A DNA stretch of 64,000 nt from Blattamonas nauphoetae (lineage: Eukaryota > Preaxostyla > Oxymonadida), in assembly GCA_033064195.1 (NCBI GenBank), contig JARBJD010000122.1, forward strand, positions 124,001 through 188,000, given 5' to 3'. Shown here in pieces: positions 32,793 through 44,618 of the stretch (position 1 is the first letter of the stretch; every line of letters begins with the position of its first letter). The notes below the pieces were generated by a model, which was not told the DNA's origin, did no database searches, and was given only the letters and a program-made list of their open reading frames with translations. The translations under genes were made by a program, and so were the position numbers.

Positions 32793-34171
32793 CAATGTGA
32801 GCTGGGTGTCGTTGGTTGTGCTGCTTGCTGCGAGTGTTGACAACAGCGTGTCTGAAGCTGCTGTCTCGTTGTTGGCAACAGAAAGCAAGTTGACAAGTAA
32901 ACAGACGCGGGCGCTTCTCTTCTCCACTCCAACCACCTTCCCAGTCAGCCCAGACTGGCCTCTTCCCGTCTACAACCAACACAACCCGTCACAGAAGCCA
33001 CCACCTTCACTCTGCGCCGAAGCAGGACGCCTTTTGAGTGAGCGACGTGACGAGAAGGTGGAGTTTGAACGACTGTCAGAACATCAAATCTCCGAAGAGA
33101 TCATCACGCTGTTCGGATCGTGCTTGATTTCTGCATTGCACTCCAACAATCCACTTGTCTCCTCTCGCATCCCCATCTTTGCTAAAGAACTGTGGACCGA
33201 TAACGAGCGGCAGAGATTTTGGAGCAACGCGGAAGACTCCGAAACAGTGAATCACCTTCTGACCCTCACTTTCACTTCAATTGCCTGCCCATCCCGCCAC
33301 AATTTGAGAACATCGTCAGATGAGGACGCTGTCATGTTCAGCTCTGGCTGGCTGTTCTATCTTCACACTTTTCCGTTCATCTCCGGGAAACCAGGATTCA
33401 CTGGTCATTCCGATCATCTTAGGCACCTGCATCACTGCTACACACTTCGTCCCGACGAGAAGCAACACTTTTGGAAGATTGTGAGTGATGTTCTGTTCAG
33501 TCGCTCGGTCAACACTCCTCTTCAATCGCTGCGGACGATCTACTATTTGCTGGCAGCTCCCTCTCCGATCACTCGCCGGCCGTGGCGGATGGATGAAGAC
33601 TTCATAAACCAATCGACGACTCTCCGACAGAGACTGAAGACGGCAGAAGGAGATGAAAAGTGGGACTTGTTCACTCGACTGTGGGTGTTGGGTCACATTT
33701 CGGAGGAAGAGACAGACGAGATGGTGATGCTGGCAGAAACAGATGAACAGCTTCTTCTCGCCCTCTCTTTGCCAAATTGTACCGACACGTCAATCGAATA
33801 CCAATCTGAAGTTGTGATGAACGAACGAAGTGTGCATCGTTTGATGAAGGCAGCGGGAAGAACTGACAATTTGTAACTGGCTGGAAAGGCGTGGACTGCG
33901 ATCAAGAATGGATTTCGGACGAACAAAGATCTATTTGCACAGAGAAACGAGAAAGAGAATCAAGAAGTGAACAAAGAAATGTCAGATCTTCTTACGAAAG
34001 TGTTACACGAGATGTGTGCTTTGCAAAGGAAGGACGTTCCTGAAGGAACAATCTGTCACTCCGACTTCCGGTTCTTGGGTCTTGTAACAAGGAATAAAGG
34101 GTGCGATCAGACAATACATTTATTTAACTCCATTTCAGTTTTTCTCCACTTCACAAAACTGCAGTTCAGAA
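32793..34171 (+). pseudogene. Main surviving part of the helical-repeat gene between elements D and C
   Basis: One frame runs from the edge of D through 33876 (about 360 codons) and, past a single TAA at 33874-33876, on to about 34120 (LAGKAWTAIKNGFRTNKDLF, LLTKVLHEMCALQRKDVPEG, ICHSDFRFLGLVTR). It ends close to the insertion point of element C. The text is helical throughout, with segments such as ISEEIITLFGSCLISALHSN and KWDLFTRLWVLGHISEEE. No start codon belongs to this part; its 5' portion is the fragment at 28700-29442. Two insertions, a stop and upstream frame changes make this a dead gene. HEAT/ARM-like by pattern only. Confidence 0.65.
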
Positions 34172-34179
34172 CTTCTCAA

Positions 34180-37100
34180 TAGGCATGGGCACCAGTCACC
34201 TGACTCAAAGTTTTCTGACTGACTCGATTTGGCCCATGTTTTCAAGTTGAAAGAGAAAATAAATGAGATGCTGGTTTTTGTTGAGGTATTCGCTTAATAA
34301 GTGCCCTTCAATGTTAATTATGTCATCATTTCTCTTCGTGAACGAGTTTTGAACATTAAGACGAAGATTAACACAGAAAAAAAGACAAGATTCCACAAAT
34401 TCGCGAATGATGTCAAGTTTTAATGATATCATGTGACTCAGACAAATATAGTTCCGTCCACCATGATGGAGGTGGTCTATCTCACAGCAACTCCGCCCGA
34501 TCGTCGCCTTCTTCACAATCTCAACTGCGAAGGGGCCTGTTTGTTCTTTCGTCCATTCCAGGCAGCGATGGAGTGTTCGGAAGGCACTCGCGAATGTCCC
34601 GTCAGCGTCGTCGCTTCCATTCTCTCCGACGGCAATCATGTGCGACTTGAAGATGGGCAGCAACGACATCTCATTTGGCTCGCTGTTCATTCCCCACAAG
34701 TCCTCGTCTTCAGCTGTGTCACACGATCCCGCCCATCTGCTCGCCACAATCACTTCCGACAGATCCTTCGCAATGACGTACACGTGATGCCCACTTCGAG
34801 CGGCGTGGTTGGCATCCGCACCAGTTCCGAAGACGGTGTCGATGAGCGAGTATTGTGATTGACTCGTCATTTCAAGCAGATCCATCCAGATCGCTCCTCC
34901 ATCAACTGAAGAGATGCACGAACTGAAGGTGACTGTCTCAAGAGAGAGACTGGCTCCACTTACAATTCTTGCTGAGATGGCTGATCCAGACGCCGCACAC
35001 GAGATTAACGTGAAATCACAATTGAGCACTCTCAACGATGCTCCATCTGACACAGATATCAAAGACGAGTCCAGGGTCAATTTTCCTGATGAGACAAGAA
35101 TCTGAGATGACTATTCTGCATTTGTTTTCACAACAGCAATCATGTCGGAGCCTTTCAGATCTGAGAATCCTGTCACGAGTGATGGGCAGGGGAGATACGA
35201 GTAACCACTGAGTTCGTTGTCTGCGTCGCATTTAGTATTCACGATCAACTGTCCACCAGTGGAGAGATGAAGAAGACATAGAATCGATCCAGAAGATCCA
35301 GACACTTCCAAGAACTCATATCTCGACATTTCAGAAGATGTGAAAGTGGATGAGGTGCCACCGGAGGGAATGGAAGAATAAGAACCAGTCAGAGATGCAG
35401 ACGAGATCAGCGATATCTGGCGTCATGCAATGGAGATGAACAGATCAATTCGTTTCTCACTTCAGTCCCGCGACTTCAGATCACCAGCATCTGTTCCGAA
35501 TGTTTGGATTACAACGCTGGATGCGAACGGAGTGCCGCTTGTCCAACGACAGCTAAAAAGGAGGACAGTAGATGAACTTGAGACGGATAGCGAAATGACT
35601 GAGTTGGAGATAGAGTGATGTCGCCGACAGAGATTGGGGGGAGGAGAGGGTGACAGTAGGTGATGAGAACGAGAGGTTTTTCACTCGATGTCCGTCGGTG
35701 GGGATGGTTGCTGTTGCCGAGACGGAGATCAGAGTCCGAGCAGCAACGACAGAGCCGGACGACTTGAAAGAGCACGATTGAAGGAGGAAGGAGCCATTTG
35801 AGATGGAGAGGAGGGGAGTCGACGAGGAGAGAGGTGTTTGGAAGGCAAAGTCGAATGTGTTGACTGTGGTTGTTGTGTCCGTGTTTTGGTCTGATCCTGT
35901 TCCTTTCATAATACAGTTGATTAGTGTGAATGACATCGCCGACGCAGAAAGGAGTCCAGCTGATACTGTCATGCTGGCCGTTTGAGAGAGGGGCTGTCTT
36001 CGGGTTGACGAGAATGCAAGTCTCTTCTCTGTTCGAACACGAGTTTGCGCCTTCTACCACAACCGCTTTGCCTTGATTGTTGAACTCACATTGAAAGCAG
36101 TTGTGACCAACGACATCGTTTGCGGTGAACCGAGCACAAGCAATCATGCAAATCACCATTCTGAAGAAATCTGGACCTGCACAACCGTACGGCCAGAGTA
36201 TAGTCCCTTCTCTGAACGGCGGAGCAAGGCATGACTCGAAGAGACACGCACTGAGTAGAGAATTCGAAAACTTGAGTTCAATCCACATCGCTCCTCCTCC
36301 GCCGTTTAAAAGTTGGTTTTCTGTCGTCCTTTCATCAGTATGAAAATTCATATCTCCTTTTTTTCTATCCAGGACTCGCAGATGGCCTAGAAGTGTAGGA
36401 CGCACTGTCAGACACTGTGAGCTGTGCTCCAGTGGTTGTAATGGCTCCTCCAGAATGTCCTGTGCATTTCGCGAAGGTCGTTCCGGTGACGGCGACCTTG
36501 CCATTCGATGCAAGGACGCCCCCTCCCTTGAAGCTGCTGGATGAGGTGTATGTGATGAAAGCGCAGTTTGTGACGGTGAGAACGGCAGAGGCATCGGAGA
36601 GCTTGAATTGGATGGCTCCTCCTTCCCCATTTCGAGAGATGGAGGCGAAGACATCCCCGAAGAATAACTTCGTGTAAGAGAGAATCTGCTGGCCCTCATT
36701 TGTCATAGTTAAGTGTGAGAATGAGCAATAAAGAGTGGAAAGTGTGCGGAAACGGCTGCCGCTGCAAAGGGTGGCTGTGCAGCAGACATCGCATCCATCA
36801 AAGTTCGACGAGGCGATCACGCCCGAATCTGTGACATCATCCGACCAAACACCGTCCGTGCTGTTTGCGAGGAGGATGGTCGAAATATTCGAAAAAGTGG
36901 ACGAGATGAGGTTGAAACGAGAGAACAGTCACGACGAGAAGAACGGAGTGTCCTGATTCAGAGAAGTTGAGAGAACTTCAAGACGAAACAGCAAGACTGT
37001 TGTTTGTTCGTGTGTCGACTGAATTAGGGGAGACACATGACTCGAGTGGTCGGATGAGTGAAATGAAATGTCAACCAGTTTGAGTGTTCCACCACATCTG

Positions 37101-38002
37101 ACAAGCGAGGGCGATAATGGTGTTTTGATGAACTCTACGTAGCTCTACATGTTCAACGTGCTGCAGTCGTCCAACATTGAGACAGATTCATTTCCTGCTT
37201 GTGAGATCGAGACGTTCAAAATCTCGTTTGTTCCATTCCGCAGGTTGAAGAGGGTTGGAAAGAGAATACTGAAAAAAATGCCAATTAACTCAGATTCTTG
37301 AGCACACAATTGACGGTAGATTCCACGATCCTATCAGTTGTCACTGGGGATGCGATGTTCTGTCTTGCCTGTCCTGAAGAGATACTGGTGACGTTCTGAG
37401 AAGAAAGAACGATGAAATCAGATCAATTATTCATAAAGAAGGACATAATGAATGTGATACCCTTATTTTCTCAATCCATAATGTATGGGAGTGTTCGGTA
37501 CCTGATGGTCAAAATCAGTTTCCTTTTGTCAAATAGAGTGGAAGTGAAAGGAAAACCAAAATCTAAACCTGGTCAATTCACGCGCAAAGTTACAGGTGAA
37601 AAGATGATCGGTGAGTCCAGTCAGTCCGGTGACTATTTGCATGATTGCATGGGCGGATCAGTGACTCAAAGTGACTCTCCACAAAAGTATGGGGTGATGT
37701 GATGACTTGTGGCTAAATTCGTTTGATTTCTCTAAAAATGAGTTGATTTCTCAAATATAGTGTGAAATGTGAAAGAAAAACCTGAAAAAATCAAAGGAAA
37801 GTGCTGTCTGATGGTTGATGAGAATGTGTGGTAGCAAATCCAGGTAACAATGGTCATGTTCAATCATTCAGTAACGGTCGATTTGAATAGGGACATTTTG
37901 GGCTTGGATTCTTCTTGACTTGAACTTATGGGGTGAGTCACTGACTCGATTTTTTTTGGTGACTGGACTCCCAGATTCTGGACTGACTGGTGCCCATGCC
38001 TA
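34180..38002. mobile_element. hAT-like DNA element C, non-autonomous, carries receptor-gene pieces
   Basis: Perfect 19-bp TIRs TAGGCATGGGCACCAGTCA (34180-34198 and inverted 37984-38002) are flanked by a perfect 8-bp duplication CTTCTCAA (34172-34179 and 38003-38010). These are textbook hAT features. Subterminal TGACT/AGTCA motifs repeat at both ends. No hAT transposase was found. The cargo on the minus strand is about 2.5 kb of beta-helix receptor-type coding text. From about 37000 to 38002 no gene is visible, only AT-rich subterminal sequence. Perfect ends argue for recent movement. Confidence 0.88.
34430..36990 (-). pseudogene. Beta-helix receptor-type gene fragments inside element C
   Basis: Several minus-strand frames carry the style of the receptor at 1-10127 and 48191-57708. 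At 36365-36820 the text includes GEGGAIQFKLSDASAVLTV and FKGGGVLASNGKVAVTG. Near 35553-35972 it has FTLINCIMKG and LLQSCSFKSSGSVV. At 34423-35080 it has SLRVLNCDFTLISC and VDGGAIWMDLLEMT, then a Cys-poor remnant of the module boundary (VGENGSDDADGTFASAF). Frames change several times and stops intervene, so no whole protein is encoded. No membrane span or kinase part is present. It is probably a captured interior piece of a receptor gene. Confidence 0.7.
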
Positions 38003-38277
38003 CTTCTCAAATTGAATCAATGATTTAGTGATCGGTGTTCAGCTATAGTTGGTGAGAACTGTGGCTTGCGAACCCATAATTCACTCCGATCATCACCAAA
38101 TTCAGACCTCACAACAGCTTTCACTTCAAATACTGTCCCTTGTTTCTCCTATCTCATTTTCGTAACTTGTTTCCCTTCATCATTAACCTAAATTCGCAAA
38201 ACACCGACGATCTAACCTTACCTCAATTTGGCAAGACCCAAGAACCGGAAGCCGGAGTGACAGATTGCTCTGTGTGA

Positions 38278-39467
38278 CCGCCCATCCTCATCTCTCCTCC
38301 TGTCCTCGCTTCCCTCGCTCTGACAGAGGATCAGTCACTGTTGATACAACTTCTTTCTGTCTTTCGAGAAATCAGTGTCCAAACAAAGAACGGTCCAAAG
38401 CCATTCACACTCTCCTCATTCTTCATCCCCTTCACTCCAAATGCAACCACTCCACTCCAACCGCACTCTCTCCTGTTCGTTGTGTCCTTGGTGATCTTCA
38501 CAACCAGTCATTGTTGGTCATCCTTCACTTCGAGGGTCGTGGACTGTTTTGATGATTCGGATGAAGCCAAACTGGAAATGATCGAAACAATCATCCAAAT
38601 TGCTGTGGATCAATTGAACGCAACGAAATCGTCGTCCTCCCTCGACGTTCTGACTGTCACCTCCTCGTTTCTGTCAGATCGCGCTCACACACCAGAAGTG
38701 ACAACACTCCTCATTTGGAATTGTCTCAACACACTTCTGTTCCCTTGGTGTCCCCTGTCTCTGTTCGAGCAGCATTTCACACAGTTTCTTCCTTCTCTCA
38801 TTCGTCTGGTTACCGCGACTGTGACTCTTTCGTATGAAAACGACGATTCCACGTGGGTTGGACATCGCCGTCTCCACCCTCTCCACACTTCCATCTTTCA
38901 TCTTCTCAAACTCATCAAGTCCCTCGATCAGCTCGTGTGGGATACCAACCCATCCATCTCCTCTCTCGGTACCCAACTCGCCTTTCTGCTGACACGCTCC
39001 GATCCGGCGAGTCACTGGTCCTCCAGCGATGGTTGGAATCCTTCACAACTTGTCCCGATTCTGAAACAACGTGAACGGGTTCCTATCACCACATCAAATG
39101 CATCCAGACTGACGACACAGAAGTACGATAAGACACGACAGCTGCTGACAAGCTTTCAAGAAGAGGGGCTGGAGGACAGATGCGAGCAAGTTGATCCGCA
39201 GGCACCTCCCGACCGGTTCATGCAGACAATGAGCACGCTCAGCATCCTCGGCTCAAACTCACTGAAGCCACCGCCGCGACATCATCCGTGATTGGTGCTT
39301 CGATTTGAATTGTTTCCAGTTTCTGCAACAACATTCTCCATCTTCTCACAGTTTCGGGTCCATTATCCTTCCACATGTTGATACGGTCCAAGACGACCCA
39401 CAAACTCACTTCTTTGATGAGCCTTGACGTTTTTTCGGTGTCATGTGAAGTATTTCCGGATTTATAG
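38278..39467 (+). CDS. Helical-repeat protein, 5' end unresolved
   Basis: A frame open from 38278 reads VLASLALTEDQSLLIQLLSV and on as amphipathic helices (LEMIETIIQIAVDQLNAT, LFEQHFTQFLPSLIRLVTAT). A 32-nt intron (39288-39319, GTGATTGG...TTTCCAG) joins it to a last exon 39320-39467 ending in TAG (FCNNILHLLTVSGPLSFHML). The join keeps frame. No ATG is available at the 5' side before the TGA at 38275-38277, so an upstream exon is missing, possibly displaced by element C, which ends 276 bp upstream. A family-like segment near 39110 (RLTTQKYDKTRQLLTSFQEE) has no name I know. Probably a protein-binding solenoid; it may be a truncated gene. Confidence 0.55.
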
Positions 39468-39656
39468 GGCAGAAGGGGTGATAGTACAGTATTAGTGACG
39501 AGAATTCCAAATGTTAACTATAATTAAAGAAAGAAAGTCTCAGAGACTGACGAAAAGGAAAAGTCATGGTTTGATCTTACCATCTCGAAAGTTAGACATG
39601 TTTGTTCGTCAGGGACACTGGTGGTACCAATCAATCACTCTTCATAATCCAACTGT

Positions 39657-42600
39657 TTGCATGATCAGTCTTTCTCATTTCATCAGACCAAGGAACAGGA
39701 ACTTCTCAGAAACACCTTCAGTCTCTTCAAAGAAGATTCCATTCAATGTCTTCTCGATCATCTCCGAGGTACGTCCACTTCATCTTTAATTGAACAATAT
39801 TTTCACATTTCAGGGTCAGAACCAATTGTGACGGACGAGAATGTTGGATGGTTCGAAGATGGCTTCTCTGAGCCGTTCCAACCATATTTCATTCCCAACC
39901 GTGTTGTGTGCCTCGTTCATCGATGATTGTTTCAGCATCTCCAGAAGTGTGTCATGGACTGTCTTTTGATTATTGGTCTGTTTTCGTTCTCTTCTTCATC
40001 CTCGCAGTCCAATCCACAATATCCGAAAAATGTGAAACAATGCTGGTCAAAGTCCTTTCTCGCATCGCCTTGGCTCGATCACACAGCATCATTCCTCCTG
40101 AACTGACACCCAAGGTATGTTCTTGTTTCGTCTCATCTTTTTGTCAAGTTCTCTTTATTTATTTGCCAATTCATTTCAAGTCCGGTTAAACTGAGATTGA
40201 TGCGGAGAACACAGCAGGAGCACGGTTTGAAGTGGTCTTTGATGGAGTTTCTTGTCGACAGTTGCCAACCATCACAAACTCCTTCCGAACACTCCCAAAT
40301 CGTCCTCGCTCGACCGCCTCCCCTTCTCATCTCTGCCATCGACGAGATAAACACACGCTTCTCCATCTCCGATCTGTCCCGATATCTCTCAACTCCTCCC
40401 GATCTCACAACCGACGAAGACAAGGATTCGCCAGCCAGAACAGACCTCGCCTTTGATGTGCTGTTTCTGTCTCTGCTGAGCATCGTGTCGGACGAGGAAT
40501 TCCACAAACCAGCTCGACGCCTCCTGGCCCGCATGTTTGAGATGTTGGAAGGCGAGTTGGAGAGACTTCTGTTGGAGCGAGAGGTTCGACGTGGAGATTT
40601 GGAGATGGAGTGGCTGGGCTCGGGAAGAACGAAAGAAGACACTCTGTCGTTCGCAGAAGGAGTGTGGATGTTGTTGGGAAGAAGAGAGACAGAGGAGGAA
40701 CGAGACGATGACACAACGAAGACAGACAAAGACGAAACGAATGAGGAGGAAACCGAACAAGAATCGGAAAGTGTGGAGTATCCTCGAACTGTCAGAAACG
40801 ACACACTTCCCGCACTTTCATCAGCTCCAACTGTCTTCCTCCATCGAGTGGCATGCTTGTTGATCTCAACTCTTTTCTCAACTGCCTCTGATTGTCTCCC
40901 ATCCAACCACCAACCAACTGCATCGACAGACACGTCTCACAACGATCGTGACTCGACTGACACCAGTGCGTCTGAACCCACCAATAACAAAATGAATGAA
41001 TCGCACCTGTTCAGAATCTGTCTGAAACTGACTGGCTGGCTCCACACAACATTCGAAACATTGACATCTAACCATGTGTCCACCACATCTTTGCGGATGG
41101 ATGTGGAGTCGGCTGTGTCTCTCGTGTTCCTCCTCCTTCCCCACGCCGAGCTCGACTCGCAATGCTTCCTCGTCTCCCTCCTTCGACATCTCTCTCGCTT
41201 CATCCGAATGGAGCCCAGCGTGATCACTCCCGACCTCGTCCGAAAAGTGGCTCTCTTCTTCGCTCGTCTCGGCCCTTCGCTCCCACACCAGCTCGTGCGG
41301 AGTGTGGAATACGGTGTGAAGTGGATGATGAGTGGAAGCTCGCCTTCACAATCTGGACCTTATTTGGAAGAGGCGGCCGAACTGTGCAGACCGATTCTGG
41401 GCGACCTGGTGAGTCGGTTGGAGAGTGACGTGGAGGGAAGGAGGGAGATTGCAGCGCAGATTTGGGTGATTGTGTCTTCGAATGACTACTACTTGCTTCG
41501 ATATTCCAGTCCACTTGCGCCTCTTCTCTCTGTCCTCTCCGATGCGACGGACAACGACGAAGCATTCTTCATCCTTCGTGCTTGCACAAGAACCGTTGCC
41601 AAGGCCAGTTTTGACGACACGTCTCTGATCTCCGTTCTTCTCCAACACTCCTCGATCCTTCTCCGATTTGTGAAGCGGATGAGCAGACCACAAGTCGTGA
41701 CCGAAGCGTGGAGACTGCTCCTTCAGCTGTTGGTCATTGTGACTCGGTTGTTTGCGAATCCGAGAGACAGGGAGACAACATTTCTGAACATTTCAAAGCG
41801 GATCGTGACGGAGTTCGTGAAGACAGTGGAGAACGCACTGCGGATCCGAGGACAGACTCAGAAGACAGTCGGGAAGGAGGCCGAATTCAACGTGCTGCTT
41901 CGCTTTCTTGGTTCGTCCTTCGTCCACTTCCACAATGTCTTCGACATTGACTTCTCAGCTCTGATCCTCTCTCTCATTCCTACCCTCACACCACTGCAAT
42001 TCTACCAAAGACACGAAGACTCGCTGTGGCTTTATCGGTATCCATACCCTCGGACTCCTCTCTCTTCTTTCAAACCTCCGAAGCCCTTCCGCTTCATCCG
42101 CACTTCGCCTTCTTTCCCAAGCGAACAATCTGTGTGTAGAGACGTTCTGAGGAGCACAATCGCCGCAGTCGAGTCGATCATTCGAACACCCGTGAATGGC
42201 AACCTGCCTGATCTGTGCGAGAGAGATCGCAGCGTCCTTCTGATGTGTGAATCCATCCGCAATCCATTTCGAGTGAAGATGGCGTTGGAGTGTGCGATCC
42301 GTCTGCCTCGTCTTCTCCACAATGCAGTCCCCTTCCACAGAGCGACACTATCCCAGATTGAACAAGGAGCAGATCAAAAACTGCTGTCCAAAATGTTCGA
42401 CAGGGCATCGAAGATTGTTTCAACTGTGAATCTGGAGCTCCTCACCACTTTTCCGCTGTATTTCTGTCTTTCTTCCCACATTGATGCCGGTCTCATTCGT
42501 TGGGCACTGACAGACGGGAACAGACGAGATTCACTCCCTCCCACAAATGAGGAAGACTCGAGTCCATCCGAGATGGGAGTGTCGATCTCCGAGAATCTTC

Positions 42601-42875
42601 AATTTGCTGCGATGTGGATGTTGAATGGGATGGTTGAATTTCCTTTCTCTGATCCAAAAAAGTGGGGCGACAATAACATTCCCTTTCTGTGGAAGATGAT
42701 GCTCCATTCCATCCTCCTCCACCCACCCTTCGATCCCTCCATCGCACGGACAGCCATCAAGCTGCGTGTGTGTCTTTCGGAGGAAGGTGTGGAGGATGCT
42801 GTGTGTGCTTTGGAAGGTTTGCTCGACATGTCATTCTGGAAAAGGTCACACTCAACATCCATCTTGCTGCTGTGA
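39657..42875 (+). CDS. Large HEAT-like helical protein; frame disturbed at 3' end
   Basis: Exons up to 39768, then 39814-39900, 39936-40114 and 40149-42875 join in frame. Introns are 45 nt (itself open, so splicing there is optional), 35 and 34 nt. The start is unresolved; the frame opens after a TAA at 39645 with no ATG. The product, about 1035 residues, is alpha-helical with HEAT-like pairs (PYLEEAAELCRPILGDLVSR, RREIAAQIWVIVSS, WRLLLQLLVIVTRLFA) and an acidic Thr/Glu-rich insert near 40690-40790. At about 42830 the text LEGLLD seems to continue in another frame as VILEKVTLNIHLAAVMVEAL to 42957, and after two close TGAs as far as 43261. Either the 3' end has decayed or the assembly has an indel. 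Karyopherin-like function is possible but unproven. Confidence 0.6.
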
Positions 42876-43391
42876 TGGTTGAGGCTCTCTTCCACGATGA
42901 ACCTGATCACCTGGACACTCTGTTGGCTGATCGACCACTCGAATTCTTTTTTGGGTGAAAATGAAAAGAGGAAGTCGATGAGAAAGCCGTTGCGAATTTA
43001 GGGTCTTCCATTTTGTGGGAATGCCCTGTCGATCCATCTCCTCGTTGCCTTCTTCCACACACCTCGTTCATCCCACACGACGACACAATCTCCGATGCAC
43101 TTTCACAATCTGCAGAGACTGGACAAGTTGAGAGTGCGACCGACCAAGATCACTGGCAACACTCATCAATGATCGCATCGCTGATGACAGTGAGAGCTTT
43201 TGATGGTTGTTTGGGTGAGCGGCAACTGTGCGGATCCGCAACGACTCCGCACTTTCGATGATTCAGATGATTGCATGAATGAGACTCTTTTGTATCGATA
43301 TAGAATGAATCCAGAATGACTTGGATGTTGGAAGTGTTATTTTGGAGTTGTCACTGCTGATTGTTTTAGGAAGATTGCTTTTGAAATTGAG

Positions 43392-44357
43392 ATGCGTCCT
43401 GATAACATGTTTAAGGGTCAGATCGTTTCTGTAAACCTGGAGTTAATGTCATCACATTCTGCTGAGGTATGCACGACCTTCTCCTATCATCTTCTTTGAT
43501 TTACTGTATTTCAGCCTGCTTTTGAACCGCACGATTCTGTGATTATTGGAAACCTTGCCGAAGATGTGAAGAAAGAAGATTTGGAGGTTTTCTTTGCGCC
43601 AATCGCAGTAAATGTGGAATGTTCCGTCTTTTTCGATGAAAACAAAAACTCTCGTGGCTTTGGATTTGCAAAATTCGAGAACGAAGAATTAGCCAAAAAA
43701 GCAGTTGATGAGATGAACGGCAAGGATCTTAGAGGAAAACAACTCAAGCTCTCAATTGCTCGCACCAAGAAGGAAAGAATTGCATACAAGAAAAAGTTGA
43801 TGGAACAGACTAAATGGAGGGACCTGTACATCCGCAACTTCCCCCTCACATTCACCGACGAGGACTTCCGTGCCCTGTTTGAACCATACGGGAAGGTGAC
43901 AACCTGCAAGCTTGTTCGCAGCGAAGACGGCACCTCTCGTGGCTTTGGCTTCTGCTGCTTTGAAAACAAAGAAGACGCTCGTGAATGCCTTCTCAGGCTC
44001 AGCGAGACCGAAATTCAGGGACAGCGCCTTCAGATCAACTATGTTCAGAGGGATCGCATGCCAACTCGCCCAGCACAACATCATATGGGATCATCGCTCG
44101 AACACAGAGCTTCTCAACACCCGGAATCAACTCTCCCGACTGGATTCGACATGAATGAATATGGAGAGATGGCTGATGAGGAGAAGGAGCAATACATTCA
44201 TCAATTCCTGTTCCACAAGGTGGTTCAACGAGACATCAAAAGAGCTGGACAGATCACAGATTTTATTCTCTCACTTGGTCTCCAGGAATCATTTACACTT
44301 CTCCAGAATGACTCTGGCCTGGCACGGAAGATCAGGGAGGCTCAGATGATGCTATAG
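43392..44357 (+). CDS. Poly(A)-binding-protein-like: two RRMs plus MLLE domain
   Basis: Exon 1 43392-43466 and exon 2 43515-44357 join in phase across a 48-nt GT-AG intron, giving 305 residues. RRM 1 has RNP2 VIIGNLAEDV and RNP1 RGFGFAKF. RRM 2 has RNP2 LYIRNFPLTF and RNP1 RGFGFCCF. The linker KKERIAYKKKLMEQTKWRDL resembles the PABP linker between RRM3 and RRM4. The C-terminus (EEKEQYIHQFLFHKVVQ, then RAGQITDFILSLG) fits the MLLE/PABC domain that binds PAM2 peptides. Canonical PABPs have four RRMs and about 600 residues, so this is a short form matching RRM3-4 plus MLLE. N-terminal residues MRPDNMFKGQIVSVNLELM look like the tail of an RRM; earlier exons may exist but were not found. Likely a cytoplasmic mRNA-tail binder. 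Confidence 0.82.
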
Positions 44358-44618
44358 GACATGTGAGGGCAGCTTCGACTGCATCTTGTTTTCTTTTGAT
44401 TTAACACGTGCATTTTTATTTCATTTCACAATATCTGGCGAAATTCTCTTTTATAAAGAACCCAGGAGACAAATATGATTAAATCAACAACGAAACACTT
44501 TCATTTGAAGATGTTGTGTCCAGAAGAATGGAGGCTTGTTGATTGGTTCGCTCTTGACAACGATGGAAGCTCTTGGTCGAAGAGGGATTCGGTCTTTCCT
44601 GACGGCTGTCTGGAGCTG
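44358..44618. other. Convergent 3' region between the PABP-like and HEAT-like genes
   Basis: 261 bp between stop codons on opposite strands. The first half is AT-rich (CACAATATCTGGCG, TTTTATAAAG). No gene is visible. Confidence 0.5.

Noticed and set aside
29435-32800. An 8-bp GATCA(G/A)TG duplication around element D
   Set aside because: It needs one mismatch and four extra bases at one side, and it would put the host flanks out of frame.
11208-34171. Stop-codon reassignment as an explanation for in-frame TAG, TAA and TGA
   Set aside because: Well-formed genes in the same window use TAA (lipase, prominin-like), TAG (PABP-like) and TGA as true ends, so decay is simpler.
40115-40217. A 103-nt intron ending before GAGCACGG in the HEAT-like gene
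   Set aside because: A 34-nt intron (40115-40148) keeps frame, uses a good acceptor and matches the size of other introns here.
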